A program made the position numbers and the translations under genes. A model generated the notes under the pieces. It searched no databases. It saw nothing but the letters and a program-made list of their open reading frames with translations, and had not been told where the DNA came from. From Nematostella vectensis (Eukaryota > Cnidaria > Anthozoa > Actiniaria > Edwardsiidae), in assembly GCF_932526225.1 (NCBI RefSeq), contig NC_064045.1:3201998-3265997 (forward strand): DNA of 64,000 bases. The letters run 5' to 3'. Shown piece by piece: positions 45,008 through 57,375 of the stretch. The number at the start of each line of letters is the position of its first letter. Position 1 is the stretch's first letter.

Positions 45008-47454
45008 AGTCAGGCCGTGGAAATTGGCCGTAGTTTGGTTGAGCTCAATTTTGACAGAGTGAAGGAACGCGACTTGTAAGAAGATAACTAGATCAGCTTT
45101 GCACGCTTCCCCGTCGTTATCGAGAAACCTAGTCAGCTATCTGTCCTTTGCGTTGAAAGAACACATGTCTAAATAGCTATAGACGTCGAAGGCATTGTAA
45201 AGCATGGACCCCTTAAGAGCTGTGGCAAAAACAAAAGTAACCAATCGGAGGCAAGCCAGGATATAAAGCCCTGCGCCACTGTGGTTTATGCGAGGTATAC
45301 AGACGTCTGCACGAGCTGTGATTTGATATTGATTGGAAACAAGACACCAATAAAAATTGCGAGAGAGCCACAGAGGGCAAATCGCTCAGATCTGTTTCAG
45401 TCCTGTGGAATGGCCTACGGTCAATATTGTTTTTTTTTCTGAACGGGAACGAAAAATGTCTAAAATACTTTCAGAGGAACCTTGAAATGGTGATAATTAG
45501 TTTAACGCATTTACATTGAGGAAAGTTTATTTTTTAATGTCTTGTTTCTGGTACGACTTTGAAAAATTTTCCCGGTGATAATGAGATTAAAAAGTATTAC
45601 ACCTAATTACAATTTCTAGTGGAGTTATTATAAAGTTACCATTGCTTGAGTATCACAGTAGATATGCGGTGCGTTTTCTGAAATAACAGCTATTTATAAA
45701 TATAAACAGTAGAAATACGCAAATGAAAGTTTGTAATAGAGTGGAAAACGTTTGTTATTTAGTAAAATATTATTAAGCAGTTCTAGATTTCTACGAATTT
45801 AAAAAGAAATACTAGAAATTTTTACTGTTTGGGGACTAGCCCGGGGATAGGGCGTATAAAACATCTAATAAAAAACTTAAAACTTGGTATAAAATATGTT
45901 AGTACACCTTGACAATTATAACATATGCTTTAGGCTTCTCCTAAAAAAAGGGTCTCACATATTCCTTACTTCCCTGGTTTAGAGAAGGGGGAATTTCTCA
46001 ATAGATAAACATCTCCTACTAATGAGGTGCCAAAATATTTGACACCTTCATGAGTGAATAATAAATAAGGAAAATTCATAAAGTGTTAAGACTATTATCT
46101 GTTTATCCACGCGCGCTAGAGTGAGAATACTAATCGGACGAGGTTACCAAAATAACGAAATGATATGATCATTATCTCTCACCGCCACTCACGGAATAGA
46201 CCGCCATTGGCCGATACTTTAACCTCGACCTTTCCTTGTTGAAAAATGCACAAACCAGATAGTTCCGCGGCGGGATAAACACCTCAAGTCCACGGATCGC
46301 AGCTCTCTTATTAGGTCCCTACTGAAAGAAACTGCGCAGAGCGTGTATGAGTTTCAGGGAGAGGGGGATTTTCAAACAATGTCACTGCCGCGAGACGCAA
46401 TAATTGTTGAAAAGAATACAACAGAGCAAATTTGAACTCAAAAGTGTAATCTTTTCAGGATAATGAAGTCGTTCAAAAAAGAGAAATATTTTCAGTCAAT
46501 GTCATTGCTGAAATCTTGAATATGCGCTAAAAGACATATGGCAGAGTGATAAATAATTCCGCAAAAAAGATAATATTTTCTCAAACAATATCGTCGTTAG
46601 GATCGCCAAAGGATAAATTTCAAGTAATTAAGATGTTATCTACCTTGTTGGAGTGCGTTTCGTGTTATATAGTTCGTTATCGTAAACGATAGGTCAGCGT
46701 TATCAGGTCAGGGACGCATGAGTGTTTGACAAGGACTCGAAAATGTAATCCAAATCCAAACAGTACTAAACCTCGTATATATTTCCTATGTTGAATGCAG
46801 TATTGACTAAAAATAAACGCTACAATACGTTGAGTTCAACCTTTTTTCTTACTATTTTACATCAATAAAGTAAATCTATCTGAACCGCATTGAATAGCGT
46901 GATAATGGTCACATAATTAGTAGCCTAAGTGTTCGTGCTTTCTCTTTAGATTCTGTAGATCCTTAGATGCGACAGCGTGTTTTATTACCCTCTTAAAAGA
47001 GTCCGTATGTAAGTCCTGTCACTAATGTTACTACAGGGCTGGCCTTCTTATTGGTTCTATATCTGTCTGTTGTAGCACATAACTAGATATTTTTTATATA
47101 GGTATGTTTGTTCTATTTATTAAACCCAAACATCGGTCAGAATTGCTGGCAACTCCTCGCTCAACTAACCACAAGACACTACATAGCACTTCCCAACTAG
47201 GTCAACTACAACTAATGCTGGCAGTATTCAAGAGTAGCGTGAGGGTGTTCGTACTCGGATTTACCGCAATGATTCGCGCCCGGGGCGCTTATTTCATTTT
47301 TCGGGACATTGGGCGGGCGCTTGTTAGGGCGGGCGCTTAATTTAAATTAGAACGGTTAACAGGTTAACAAACGCATACAGTTTTGAAGGAGAAATAAAAC
47401 GACTAAATAAATGAGGAGTGGGTCCGGATGGCGAGAAAACCAACCGACAGCCTC
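45008..47454. other. RBFOX upstream region, no gene recognised
   Basis: Likely promoter sequence near 45.0-45.4 kb (including a CCAAT at 45241-45245 and GATATAAAG near 45260), then AT-rich DNA. A short block near 47275-47340 repeats GGGCGCTT three times. No supported coding exon. Confidence 0.45.
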
Positions 47455-47765
47455 ATATATAAAACATATTCCCCACGGATAGTGTCCTTCGTTTGTATTG
47501 CCTTATATGGACATTGATGCCCATGTTTAGAAGAGCTAAAGATTTCCTGCTCTTGATCTCCAGAAAACACGGTAAAAAATGCTTATTCCTGTCAATTTGA
47601 GACTCGCGGTAAGAATTTGTTAAGAAAAACTTGATCGCTTGGTCAAATCTTTATCTCACTAATCTTAAATTTACTCCCCAATTTAAAGGAATATTTAGAA
47701 AGACAGCACAAGAAGATTGTCCAAGCAGGTTTGAAGGTCACCAAAGTATTGATATGCTGTCTGCT
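47455..47765 (+). repeat. Dispersed repeat, copy 2
   Basis: Same family and strand as 24499-24815, sharing the CCTTATATGG, GATGCCCATGTTTAGAAGAG, TCAATTTGAGACTCG and CTTGGTCAAAT stretches in the same order. Just beyond, at 47880-47945, a 30-odd-bp unit (GGAGGGGTCCTCGGGGACCC) is tandemly duplicated. Confidence 0.75.
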
Positions 47766-48204
47766 GGTGTGCGTCAGACCTTGTGGTCTGCGTCGACAGT
47801 TAAAAAAAATAAGAAAATAAACAAAAAAGGCGGATTTGGTTTTTAAGGACAATATTTCGGTAGGCCAATACCTGCCTTCTAGGGGAGGGGTCCTCGGGGA
47901 CCCGGTGTGAAAAATAGTGGAGGGGTCCTCGGGGACCCAGTGATGTGTATAACAGTGTGGATGTGTCCATACTAATAGGAAAAGCATACAAAACATTGGG
48001 GACGTTTTCAGTGCTAGCTTACTGACTTGACGCGCGGGAAACCTGTGATAATCTTAAACGTTAGAATCTGGGTCGATTTTTCAATATAGTGCGGACAGCT
48101 ACCACGAATCGAATCCCGAATTCCTGCAAGTTTACATGCAATTTCTCGACTTACACTGTTCTAGGAAATACGTGTCTGAAGCTGACTCCAGCCAGGGGGG
48201 TGCC

Positions 48205-49200
48205 CCCCCCCTTCTAGCAGCCAAAACATATCAATATTTGGGTGACCTTAAATCTCGCTCGGCCAATCTCTTGGAGGCCTGGGTCTAAGGGCTTTTCAAG
48301 ACTTGTGTGATAAAGATTAGACTTTAGACTTAGACTTTTTTATTGTATCATTTGTTATTTGTAGTAGGTGTGACTGATCTGCAAATAGACGAGCTAATCG
48401 AGACGGATCAGTCACTTATTTACATAAATATTAAATATAATTGTATAAGCAAAGTTAAGTGAGAACTAGTATATTATGAAAATTTGAAAAATTTTGGGAG
48501 AAAAATGAAAATTTAAATAAACACTTCTGGTCTTAGAGAAAAAAAGAGCATTAACAGCATTATTTAACTGATGATAAAAAAGGGGAAAACAAAGCAAACA
48601 TAAGTATGTGAGTTTATGATACCAATAAATTGTGATTTTTCAAAGCTGTGCTGATTTGGCAGACATCAATATAGTCATCATATTTAATAAGGATATCAAC
48701 AAGGGCTGAACGCAGTTTTGTTTTAAACTGTTTTTTTGGAGGACTCTCTCAATGACTGTGGCAGCTCATTCCACACCCTTGCGCCCACTCTTGAAAAAGA
48801 GTTTCGCTGGATTTCAAGTCTAGATTTTTGAATGTAGAATTTATTTGAGGTTGATGATCGTGTATTATAAGAATGAACGCTTTTGGTATCCGTGAAAAGG
48901 TTTAGAATATTGGGTGGGGCGGTTCCATTTCGGATATCATACATAAGATGGCACACCGATTCAAAATATAACGACTGTATGGGTAAAATATTAGTTCTAG
49001 CGATTTGACCAAGCGATAAAGTTTTTTTGACACATTTTTGCCTCGAGTCTCAAATTGAAAGGAATCAGCATTTTTCATTATGTTTTCTGGAGATTAGGGA
49101 GCGGGAAAACTTTAGATCTTCTAAATATGGGCATCAATGCCCATATAAGGCAATGAATACGAAGGACACTATCCGTGGGGAATATGTTTGATATGCAGTA
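48205..49200 (-). repeat. Dispersed repeat, copy 3, split by a LINE insertion
   Basis: The inverted third copy. Its halves (48205-48318 and 49001-49200) match the other copies but are separated by about 680 bp. The break falls within the GATAAAGATTTGACCAAG region, with GATT at both edges, consistent with a short target duplication. Confidence 0.7.
48319..49000 (-). mobile_element. 5'-truncated LINE (CR1/L2-like) 3' end
   Basis: The open frame at 48956-48723 carries the tail typical of non-LTR reverse transcriptase proteins: SVHSYNTRSS, SRLEIQRNSFSRVGARVWNELP and QSLRE. The catalytic reverse transcriptase is missing. At the 3' end (48319-48345) the minus strand has AAGTCTAAGTCTAAAGTCTAA, like the short terminal repeats of this class. 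The exact clade is not certain. Confidence 0.75.
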
Positions 49201-50036
49201 AATGTATGAGACATTATCTAGAATACAGGAGAAAATGCCTTCAAAGGGCACTGGTACTAGAAATTGTCCGAGCGAGTATAAAAAACGACGGTTTTCAAAA
49301 CAAAATTCTTTGATATAAGAATCAAAGCAACAAGCGAACGAAAAACTTGTGTGCGTTCTATGATATGTGTGTGTGTGTTTGTCACTTTTGCCCCTATTAT
49401 CACTAATTATATGCGACTTCGACCCAGGCTTGACAGGACTAGGAGTCCTTAGTGCCTTTGACCAGCGGGCACCGGGCAGCACAGTGGAAATCGAGGCTAG
49501 ACTATTCTAGTACAACAAGCACACATAACACGTGCGTTGGCGACGCAATAGAAACAATGTCAGCAAATGTCAGCAAAGGCTTATTTTTAACAGTCTCTGG
49601 CAGCCGCCATTTTGTCATCCTGGCAAAGAACTAAATTTGAAAAAGTATCAATTTCTATCGGCTGATTCTTTCAAGCCAATGTGATATTTTCGATTCAGTT
49701 TGGCAAATAAAGTATTAAATTTTGTTTTTAGATGGTTATTTGAGATTTTAATTCATAATGTGCTTCCAATATTAAAATAAAGCAGCAAAAGGAGTGACTG
49801 ACAAGGGCACTTCGAAAGGTTTTATTTTGTCGTTGCTTTCTGGCGTGGGCACCGCGCGCTCCCTGTGTGCACGATCTCCGCGACGCCCTGGGTCCCCGAG
49901 GATGATTTTGGCTTGAATTTGCCATTCAAAATGTCACGTGACTTCTTAGTGCAAGGCTCCTTATTATACCAAACTACCACATTTTAAGCAAGGTTGTTTA
50001 GCTTACTTGGGGAGGGGGGGTTTTTCAGGGTAACAG
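49201..50036. other. Intergenic, no gene recognised
   Basis: No supported exon or repeat. Confidence 0.45.
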
Positions 50037-50171
50037 TGATAGGGATGCTCGTCGGGAAATTCGAAAAATACCCCTAAAAAACTGCACACCAAAAATTGCT
50101 ACCCTAAAAATACTCCAGATGTCCTAAAAATACATTGTGACCCCTGAAAAATAGGACGAGCATCCCTATCA
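50037..50171. mobile_element. 135-bp MITE with perfect 17-bp inverted ends
   Basis: TGATAGGGATGCTCGTC (50037-50053) is repeated in perfect inverted form at 50155-50171. The interior is AT-rich with repeated CCTAAAAATAC words. Confidence 0.85.
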
Positions 50172-53100
50172 GGGAGACATGGGAAGAACCCCGCCCCCGG
50201 GGGGATGGGGTACATACCATCGGGGGAACGTTGCGTTACCCAGCATGACTTTAAATTCTTCAGCCTTCACCGACAGAGCAAAAAAATGGCATGAAATTTT
50301 CCAATTCTCAATACATAAGCTCAAGATTGCACATACAAGGAGTATCTCTGACCAACAGCTTAATTCCAAATTTTAAAGAAATTTAGAAGATATGAAATTT
50401 ATATATTGAGCAAAGTTGGCTTAATTTCTGATCAGAGCCCGACTTCTCCCTAAAAACGATGAGAATTCATACTTTGAACATATGAAAATTGCACTTCAAG
50501 CCTCATATCTCGAAAACGAATCAATTAGTAAAAAATACTTTTTGATATGTTGGTTTACATAACATAAGAAACCTCTATGCAAAAATTCAAGCTTACAGAA
50601 GTTAACCAGACCTTATTTTGGGAAAACTTGTCATTTTTTTCTAGACCTCATACTATTTGCATAATGACCTGAAGTCTCTCATAAGAAGTAACAGCATAAA
50701 CTGCTGGTTGAAATTATGATTTTGCTGCATCTTTGTGTTCCATTATATTAATTGATCTTACAACAAATGCAGAACATTTTACACAATATATAAGAAATTA
50801 TTCAAACATGTTTATACCACTTATCACTGCTTTGGATGAAGAAATATAACAAGAAAAACAATGAACATAGAATAAAACTAAATTAAGATGTGCGTACATT
50901 TACGGTGGAATACAAAACAAAATAACAAGGAAAAAACACTAACACAATCATTTACCTTAATTTTTGCGTCTGTCTTCCTAACGGGCATTTCACTAAACGG
51001 CAAATTAAATTGGAACTAAGAAGATTAGTCGAAGTACTTCTGAGAAGTCAATTTTTTTTACGACAGGTATACGGATTTCCAAGCCGGATTATCTGATACG
51101 ATGACGCTCTGAAAACTCGATAAACTCATAACGAGGCATTAGAAATAGAATGCTGTCACTCAGTTGATTAAATATGGTCGATTATCGTTTGTGTGTTGAT
51201 CAGCAGAACCAGATTACAAAGGCGAGCTTAGAAGATAAACGAATTTGGGAATCGGGAGGATACTTTTCGAGAAGAAAGCTAGTCTTTGATTGTTATTCCT
51301 TTTATTGCTTCATAGACGTATCCTACCTTTTTTATGCAAAGAGAGAACGAGAAGAGAAAAGTTTTCAGGTCTCGCATTACCACTTACAAATAAGACACCG
51401 TAAAAATATTTCCAGTCGAATCCATGGTTATACAAATTAGAAAAAAATATTATAAGAAGTTATTACTTTCATTTATTTCAGTTTGAGAAAAAACAAACAA
51501 ACCATGGCTTTTTCTTTCAAGTATTCTGCTCATAATTATGTTTTTATAATTAGGAAAACATCACATCGCACAAACCATCTGAGCTCTGGCTAGGGTGAAA
51601 TATAAGGTGATTATAAAAGAAATAGAAAAATGATGAAGTCGTCACATCCGAAGCAACTTGAATGCAAAGCCTCGCAAAATAAATTTCTCATACTGTTTTC
51701 ATGCAAATCAGGTAAATATGCTTTTCCAAATATAACAATGTCAGGATTTTGATAAATCCTTTCAAAATCTAGGATTGCATCAAATATTTATAAATGTGCC
51801 AGCAGTTTATTTCCGACGTCTGCAAATAAAGTTAATTTATTCCTTTGAAATGAATTCCTAGTGATGCGTCGGTTTCAAGGCAAACACTCGCAAATCCCCC
51901 TAAACACAACTTTTTATCACGGTAAGGAATGCCTTATGGGGATTAATTCGGGATAGTTTCTCTATCGTTTTATTTTTGGTGGTTTCGTCCTTTTCATGAT
52001 TACAAAGCTATGGAAAATTTCATGATTCATAAACTGTAAGAGGCCTTAAAGGACGTGGTAATGCCTATTGTCTATACCTGGTCTATACCTGGAAGTTCTT
52101 TAAAGTAGGGTAACATGAATAAAAACACTTATAACAATAATGAATTAAAGAAGCCCAGCTATTGCACGGTTTGTTTCTATATTTTCGTCTGTTTACAGTA
52201 AGATGAAAGTTAAGCAAAACCAGCGGTAGCCCTATCTGTCTCGTCGCGCATGCGCAAACAACCTAGTTTTTCAAGATTTTCAGGTTTAGGTCTAAAAAAC
52301 AGGATCAATAGCGGAAGACGCATGCGCACAAGCCTCCCGTGCCACACCATCTTGCGTCTCTCATCTTAAACCGTTCGCGACTAGAGTTCACAACCAAGCC
52401 CATTTCCTAGCAACGACTTTAAGCAGAGAGCTCATTAAGAGCTCATCAATTGTCAAGCTCGTGAAATGATTTTCTTATCGCAGTTTGCAGCATGCCATCT
52501 TCACACATATCCTTATTATGTTTTTGAACCTCATTTATTAACAGCCAACCAATGAGCGTTCACCCTGGTCCCAAACGTTGCTACACTGCATTTGGGCGAA
52601 TTTCCAGGGCGATGGGAGAGGCGGTTGTTGTGGGTGGGTGGGTGGGTGGGTGGGGGGGTTCGTATTTATCGATGGGGGCTGGGGGTAAAAAGAACCTTTG
52701 TTCTAGTGTGTAGAGAGGGTTATGCTCTGCATGATTCAACAGGTCGTCAACAAAACATGAAAACTTTTTTATGGCTGTAGGGGCGAATACATACATCATC
52801 AAGGTCACCAAGTTAAGAATTACTGAAAGCGTTTGTTAACTGGATCTGCCTAGCTTCACGTCATTGAAACAACATTTTTAATATCGAGTAAAATAAAATC
52901 GTAAAATCCAGGATCTGACCCACTTTTTCACTAAATATCAAAAATCTTATCAGCTTTTCGATGTAAAAAATTAACAAATAAAGATTAGGAAAAGCCATAC
53001 AAAAACTATACATCTAACACCATATGTATATGATGGTTATGCTGAAAACCTGCCAGCTATAGATTTCATCCCTTCAAACATGTTTCGTGGCGCCTTCTAA

Positions 53101-55423
53101 TCAGGCTTCAAGGATGAAATGTAATTTTCGTTTTTTTTTCGACACACCCAGATAAATTTCTCTCTACATCCGTGTAGAGCACTGTTCTATGGACGCTGCA
53201 CTCATGCATTAAAAATTTGTAATATATAAAAGTTGTCTTTGTAAAAAGAAAAATATAATAAAAAATTTGCTTAGTCAAGTAAATGTGCAACACTTTAAGT
53301 ACTACTTTCTTCAACAACGTAGCCATAACACTCTTATTACATTCTTTCTAAATAAATATTGTTATTTCTTGATCAAAATACTCCCGACCTCACTAGTGAT
53401 TTTTTAACATTTTAAGAAATTTTGTTTATAGAAGGTTTAACTTTATTCAACAATTAGAATTTTTAATGTCTAGAACAGTCCTCAATGTATTTATTTGTCT
53501 GATATTTAAAATCAGGTGAATCCAAATCGAGGTTTGTCAAAAATTTATCATTAAGATCCAAATGACTCATTTCTTATATGAATCTTACAGCCAAAAGTGG
53601 GTCAGTACGCAGCTCTTACAAGCTGCAATTTGATTGGGCAAATGAACAATATCCGTACCTCGACACAAATAACGAGAAGAATAGAGACAAAAGAACTCCT
53701 TTATAGAAGAAAAATAGGAGACAAAGCAGCTGCGTACTTACTCCCAAAAGTCACCGGAAAGCGCTCACATGAGATTGCACAATTCAGCGGATGTAAACCT
53801 TCGATTACCAATTAACGTGAAAAGGAAACGACCAACTACAAATTAACCACGGAATATTTTCCGGAGTGAAACAGTGATTGGGTTAATGGGTTGGCTTTGC
53901 CAAAGGGAATAGGACGGAATGATTTTAAGGGGGACAAACGCACACTTTAAATATCACGTTTTTTTCTAAATTATTTGAATTGCTTTGATTGTAGACTGTA
54001 TAGAAAGTACAGAATGTACACCTTACTCATCAAAATTCGTTAAAGTAGATGACAACATACTATTTTTAATAGTCTACTGTATATATATTTTGAAGACAAT
54101 TAATTAAAAGGCAAACATGAATCGGTTTTATAACGTGATTCATTTACAATTACTTGACTTCTTAATTTTTCGTTAGCACTGACAATAGCGCTTTTTTCAA
54201 ATGGGTGTATACACTACACATATATACTTTATACAGCTTGGCAATTCCGAAGTTAATCTGCTAAGTCAGTCTGTGACAATTGCTAAGAAAACACACTTGA
54301 TAGATGATAAAATCAGGGATATAATCATCGCTTATCTGGTGGACTAGCGGTAAAGTTTCAAGAGGTATAATTGAGGATTTGGGTGTTATTATAATAACAT
54401 GATAATTTAGACTCCAATGTTGGATAAGCGCAATTGTTTTGCTGTTTTGTTCTTTTTTGTTAGTAATCATTGGAATTAAAACAAACCCATGCTCAGTGCT
54501 ATTTGTATATTTAACCGGCTCAAAAAAAAAAAAAAACATTAAATAAATTTAACACTGAAAGTACAAAACAGAATGATTCGTATTATTCCGAGAGAGAAAC
54601 TACAGCAGGAGGGGATGGTTCTCCTTGATGATGATTTATCTTGTTTTTTTGTTGTCTTATGGGCTACCACATATCTATTCATATTTACAATACCCTAGCC
54701 ATCTGGGTCGAGTTATTGAACCCACAAGACCCAACTCTAAGATCACAATCCAATATAAACCAGATAGGATGTGAAATATTTGTACACCGTATGTGATTCA
54801 AGAGAAAAAGAGTTGAAGTGGAATGGATTCATATCTTTCAGGCGCCATTTCTTTTATCTTTTAACAATCGCTAGAAGTGATCATGAAAAATGAATACTCA
54901 TACAAGAAGATACTCATCCGATAAAACCCTATCTAAAAATAAAAGGCAAAATAAAAGGTCTGGAAAAAAAGGCAGGTAGAGAGCAGTGTTAAAGAAGAAT
55001 TTCTAGTAACTTTCAGGGAAAACTTTAGTCCCGCCCTAAAATACAATTTTGTATTTTTTAATGCTATACAGGATTACAGAGGGTTGGGTGGATATACCGC
55101 ATCCTTTTAAGTTAAAAAATATAAACTTAGGTCAGGAAGCCCTAATCCTTCCCCCCCTTTAAAAAATTCTGGATCTGTTTCTATATAATGATATACAAAT
55201 TTTAAATGATGTTTGCATCATGGATAACAGACATTTTTATATTATAATATTGTCAGCCTGCCCGCATTTCTGTAAAGTTGTACAGAAATATAAGGGAATG
55301 AGCTTCCAGAAATACTTGCTTCAATAGTGGTAATGTAATGTTATATAGTACTTTCCGTCAGTTAAGGGGTCGAACAGAGTAAAACCCCATGTACTGCCAC
55401 AGGTGAATCACCAACAGGGATTC
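50172..55423. other. Long non-coding stretch
   Basis: AT-rich DNA over 5 kb. A GGGT microsatellite lies at 52630-52658 (G-quadruplex-prone). I see no coding exon with both splice signals and sensible protein, and no conserved domain. Confidence 0.45.
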
Positions 55424-55878
55424 GTTTCTCAAAACACCCGAGAATTCTCAGGCCCGAAAACAATTTATTCCTAAAATTTGAAATGCTGGCTAATTTCTAT
55501 AAAATTTATGGTATCTTGTTGAAATATCATCAAACATCGTATTTTACCACAAAGATTTATGTAAAGGATGATTCTCTTTATGGATTTATAGATTTTGATC
55601 TTCCCCGAACTTGTCGGGCCCGAAATTCACATGGCTTTAAATATTAAGAAAATTCTCGGGCCCTCGCAGTCACCCGAGACTTTTCGGGTAACTTTCTGGC
55701 TTCAGCAAAACTTCGAAAATAGCCCTATTGAGCGTAATCATTTGGAATATGAACCAAGAGGAAGTTTAAACTGTTCTAAAACATGAAAGCGGTTCTCAAA
55801 AAGAAAACATGCGAAATTTTGGGCAAAAATGCAAGATAAAGTTTTCGGGCCCGAGAATTCTCGAGTGTTTCGAGAAAC
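55424..55878. mobile_element. 455-bp MITE with 38-bp inverted ends
   Basis: The left arm (55424-55461) and right arm (55841-55878) are inverted copies with few mismatches, built around GAGAATTCTC and GGGCCCGAAAAC. Related GGGCCCGA and CCCGAGA words recur at 55616-55690 inside, so the subterminal regions are also repetitive. Non-coding. Confidence 0.82.
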
Positions 55879-55968
55879 GGGCGCCAGGCCCTGTAAGATG
55901 GGGGAGGGGAGGGGGAGGGGGAGAAAAACACCACTAGCTTAAAGTCTGTCATAGAGAGAAATGTGTAT

Positions 55969-57375
55969 GATGGAATGAAGCTGTCTGACCCCAAAGGTGG
56001 TAGGTACTTGACCCTCCTCCCCAGTGAAAATGTCCTAGTAAAATAATAAACAGCAGAAAGTACTCTGTATAAACCTGTGCCAAATCAAATGACAATCTTA
56101 ACTTTCCTGTTAATCGTAATGTTCGAGGTGAAATTTCGTTTAGCTTTTGTAGATGAAGGATTGAAACTGTCTGATCCCAATACAAGGTGATAGGTAGATG
56201 ATTACTTCCCTGGTGAAAATGTCCCAGACACCTTTATTACAAAGCACGTTTTATGTGGAAGATAACTAAGATTTTGGATGTTCTCTCATGCACCCCTTTC
56301 CACTAAAACTTATTGAAAGCCATGTAATGATAAAAAATAATAGATAGACACCTGCCAAATCAATCAATTTTTCCATTACTCTGCTTTTAAGTGATTCCAA
56401 GTCTTCCAGTATATCTAATGCAAAATTAATGGAATACTGATACGAGTGTGTAATCAATAAAGATTGTACACACTTTCTTCATTATATCAGAAAACTTCTT
56501 TCTAAACAACTAAAACTTTGGATTGTAAAGAAATTCATTAAACCAAGAGATGGAGTTTTAATTCCACGAGTTTGTCATCTACCAATATTCTTTATGATAA
56601 GGGTTCAATGCTTTATCCTCTAAAGAATACTAGAAATAACAATCCAAAAACAAAGTTAGCATATGCTTCCCCCAAAACAGCCGACTCAAATAGAACCTTT
56701 CTAGCAATTGGTATTTTTTTTGGTGACAAAATGGCGGCCGACAGAATATATTTAATTAAAGGTGATAATGGTCAAACAGATCACAGATGGGACATTTCTG
56801 TTAGCCTTAATTTCATTCTACGTATTGTAGACGGCTTTTAATGTCATTTTAAACAGGTTTAAATTCTTTTACACTGCTACTGAATTTTAATGTTTTCTTT
56901 TTAATTTTTTCTTAACATCCGTAAATAATGGCCCATCAAAGCAATCCAAAACAATGCAGAAAATTAAAAGTATATAAACCATTAGGGTTGAATATCTCTG
57001 GTGAAAGGAAATCCCTAAGGAAATTATTAATAAGTTATACTCACGAAAAATAACTCATCGGCTGATATGAATCTGACGCCTGTTAGAGAGCGATTCTATA
57101 AATAAAATATGTCGAGAAGAGTTTCTAAATTTTTGAGTAACTGCCTCACTTGCGATTGTATTTTTTAATTATTTTGAAAGTTTATATTTCTCATGAGAGG
57201 TTAATTTCAACGCCCTCAGTCATAACATAATTAGATTACTAATGTCTGAGAATTTTGTAAAATAATAAACAGCAGAAAGTACTCCGTATAAACCAAACCA
57301 ACAAAATTGAATGGCAATCTTAACTTTCCTGTTAACCGTAATGTTCTTCGTAAAATTTTATTTAGCTATTGTATT
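55969..57375. repeat. Local degenerate duplications
   Basis: A roughly 185-bp segment is duplicated in tandem (about 55969-56150 and 56155-56250; GATGGAATGAAGCTGTCTGACCCC against GAAGGATTGAAACTGTCTGATCCC). A further copy of its AAAATAATAAACAGCAGAAAGTACTC...AATCTTAACTTTCCTGTTAA part is at 57260-57375. They surround the small exons of the unrecognised gene below. Confidence 0.7.

Noticed and set aside
48060..48160. Possible tRNA (CGAATCGAATCCCGAATT segment)
   Set aside because: No cloverleaf or A/B box pair can be formed around it.
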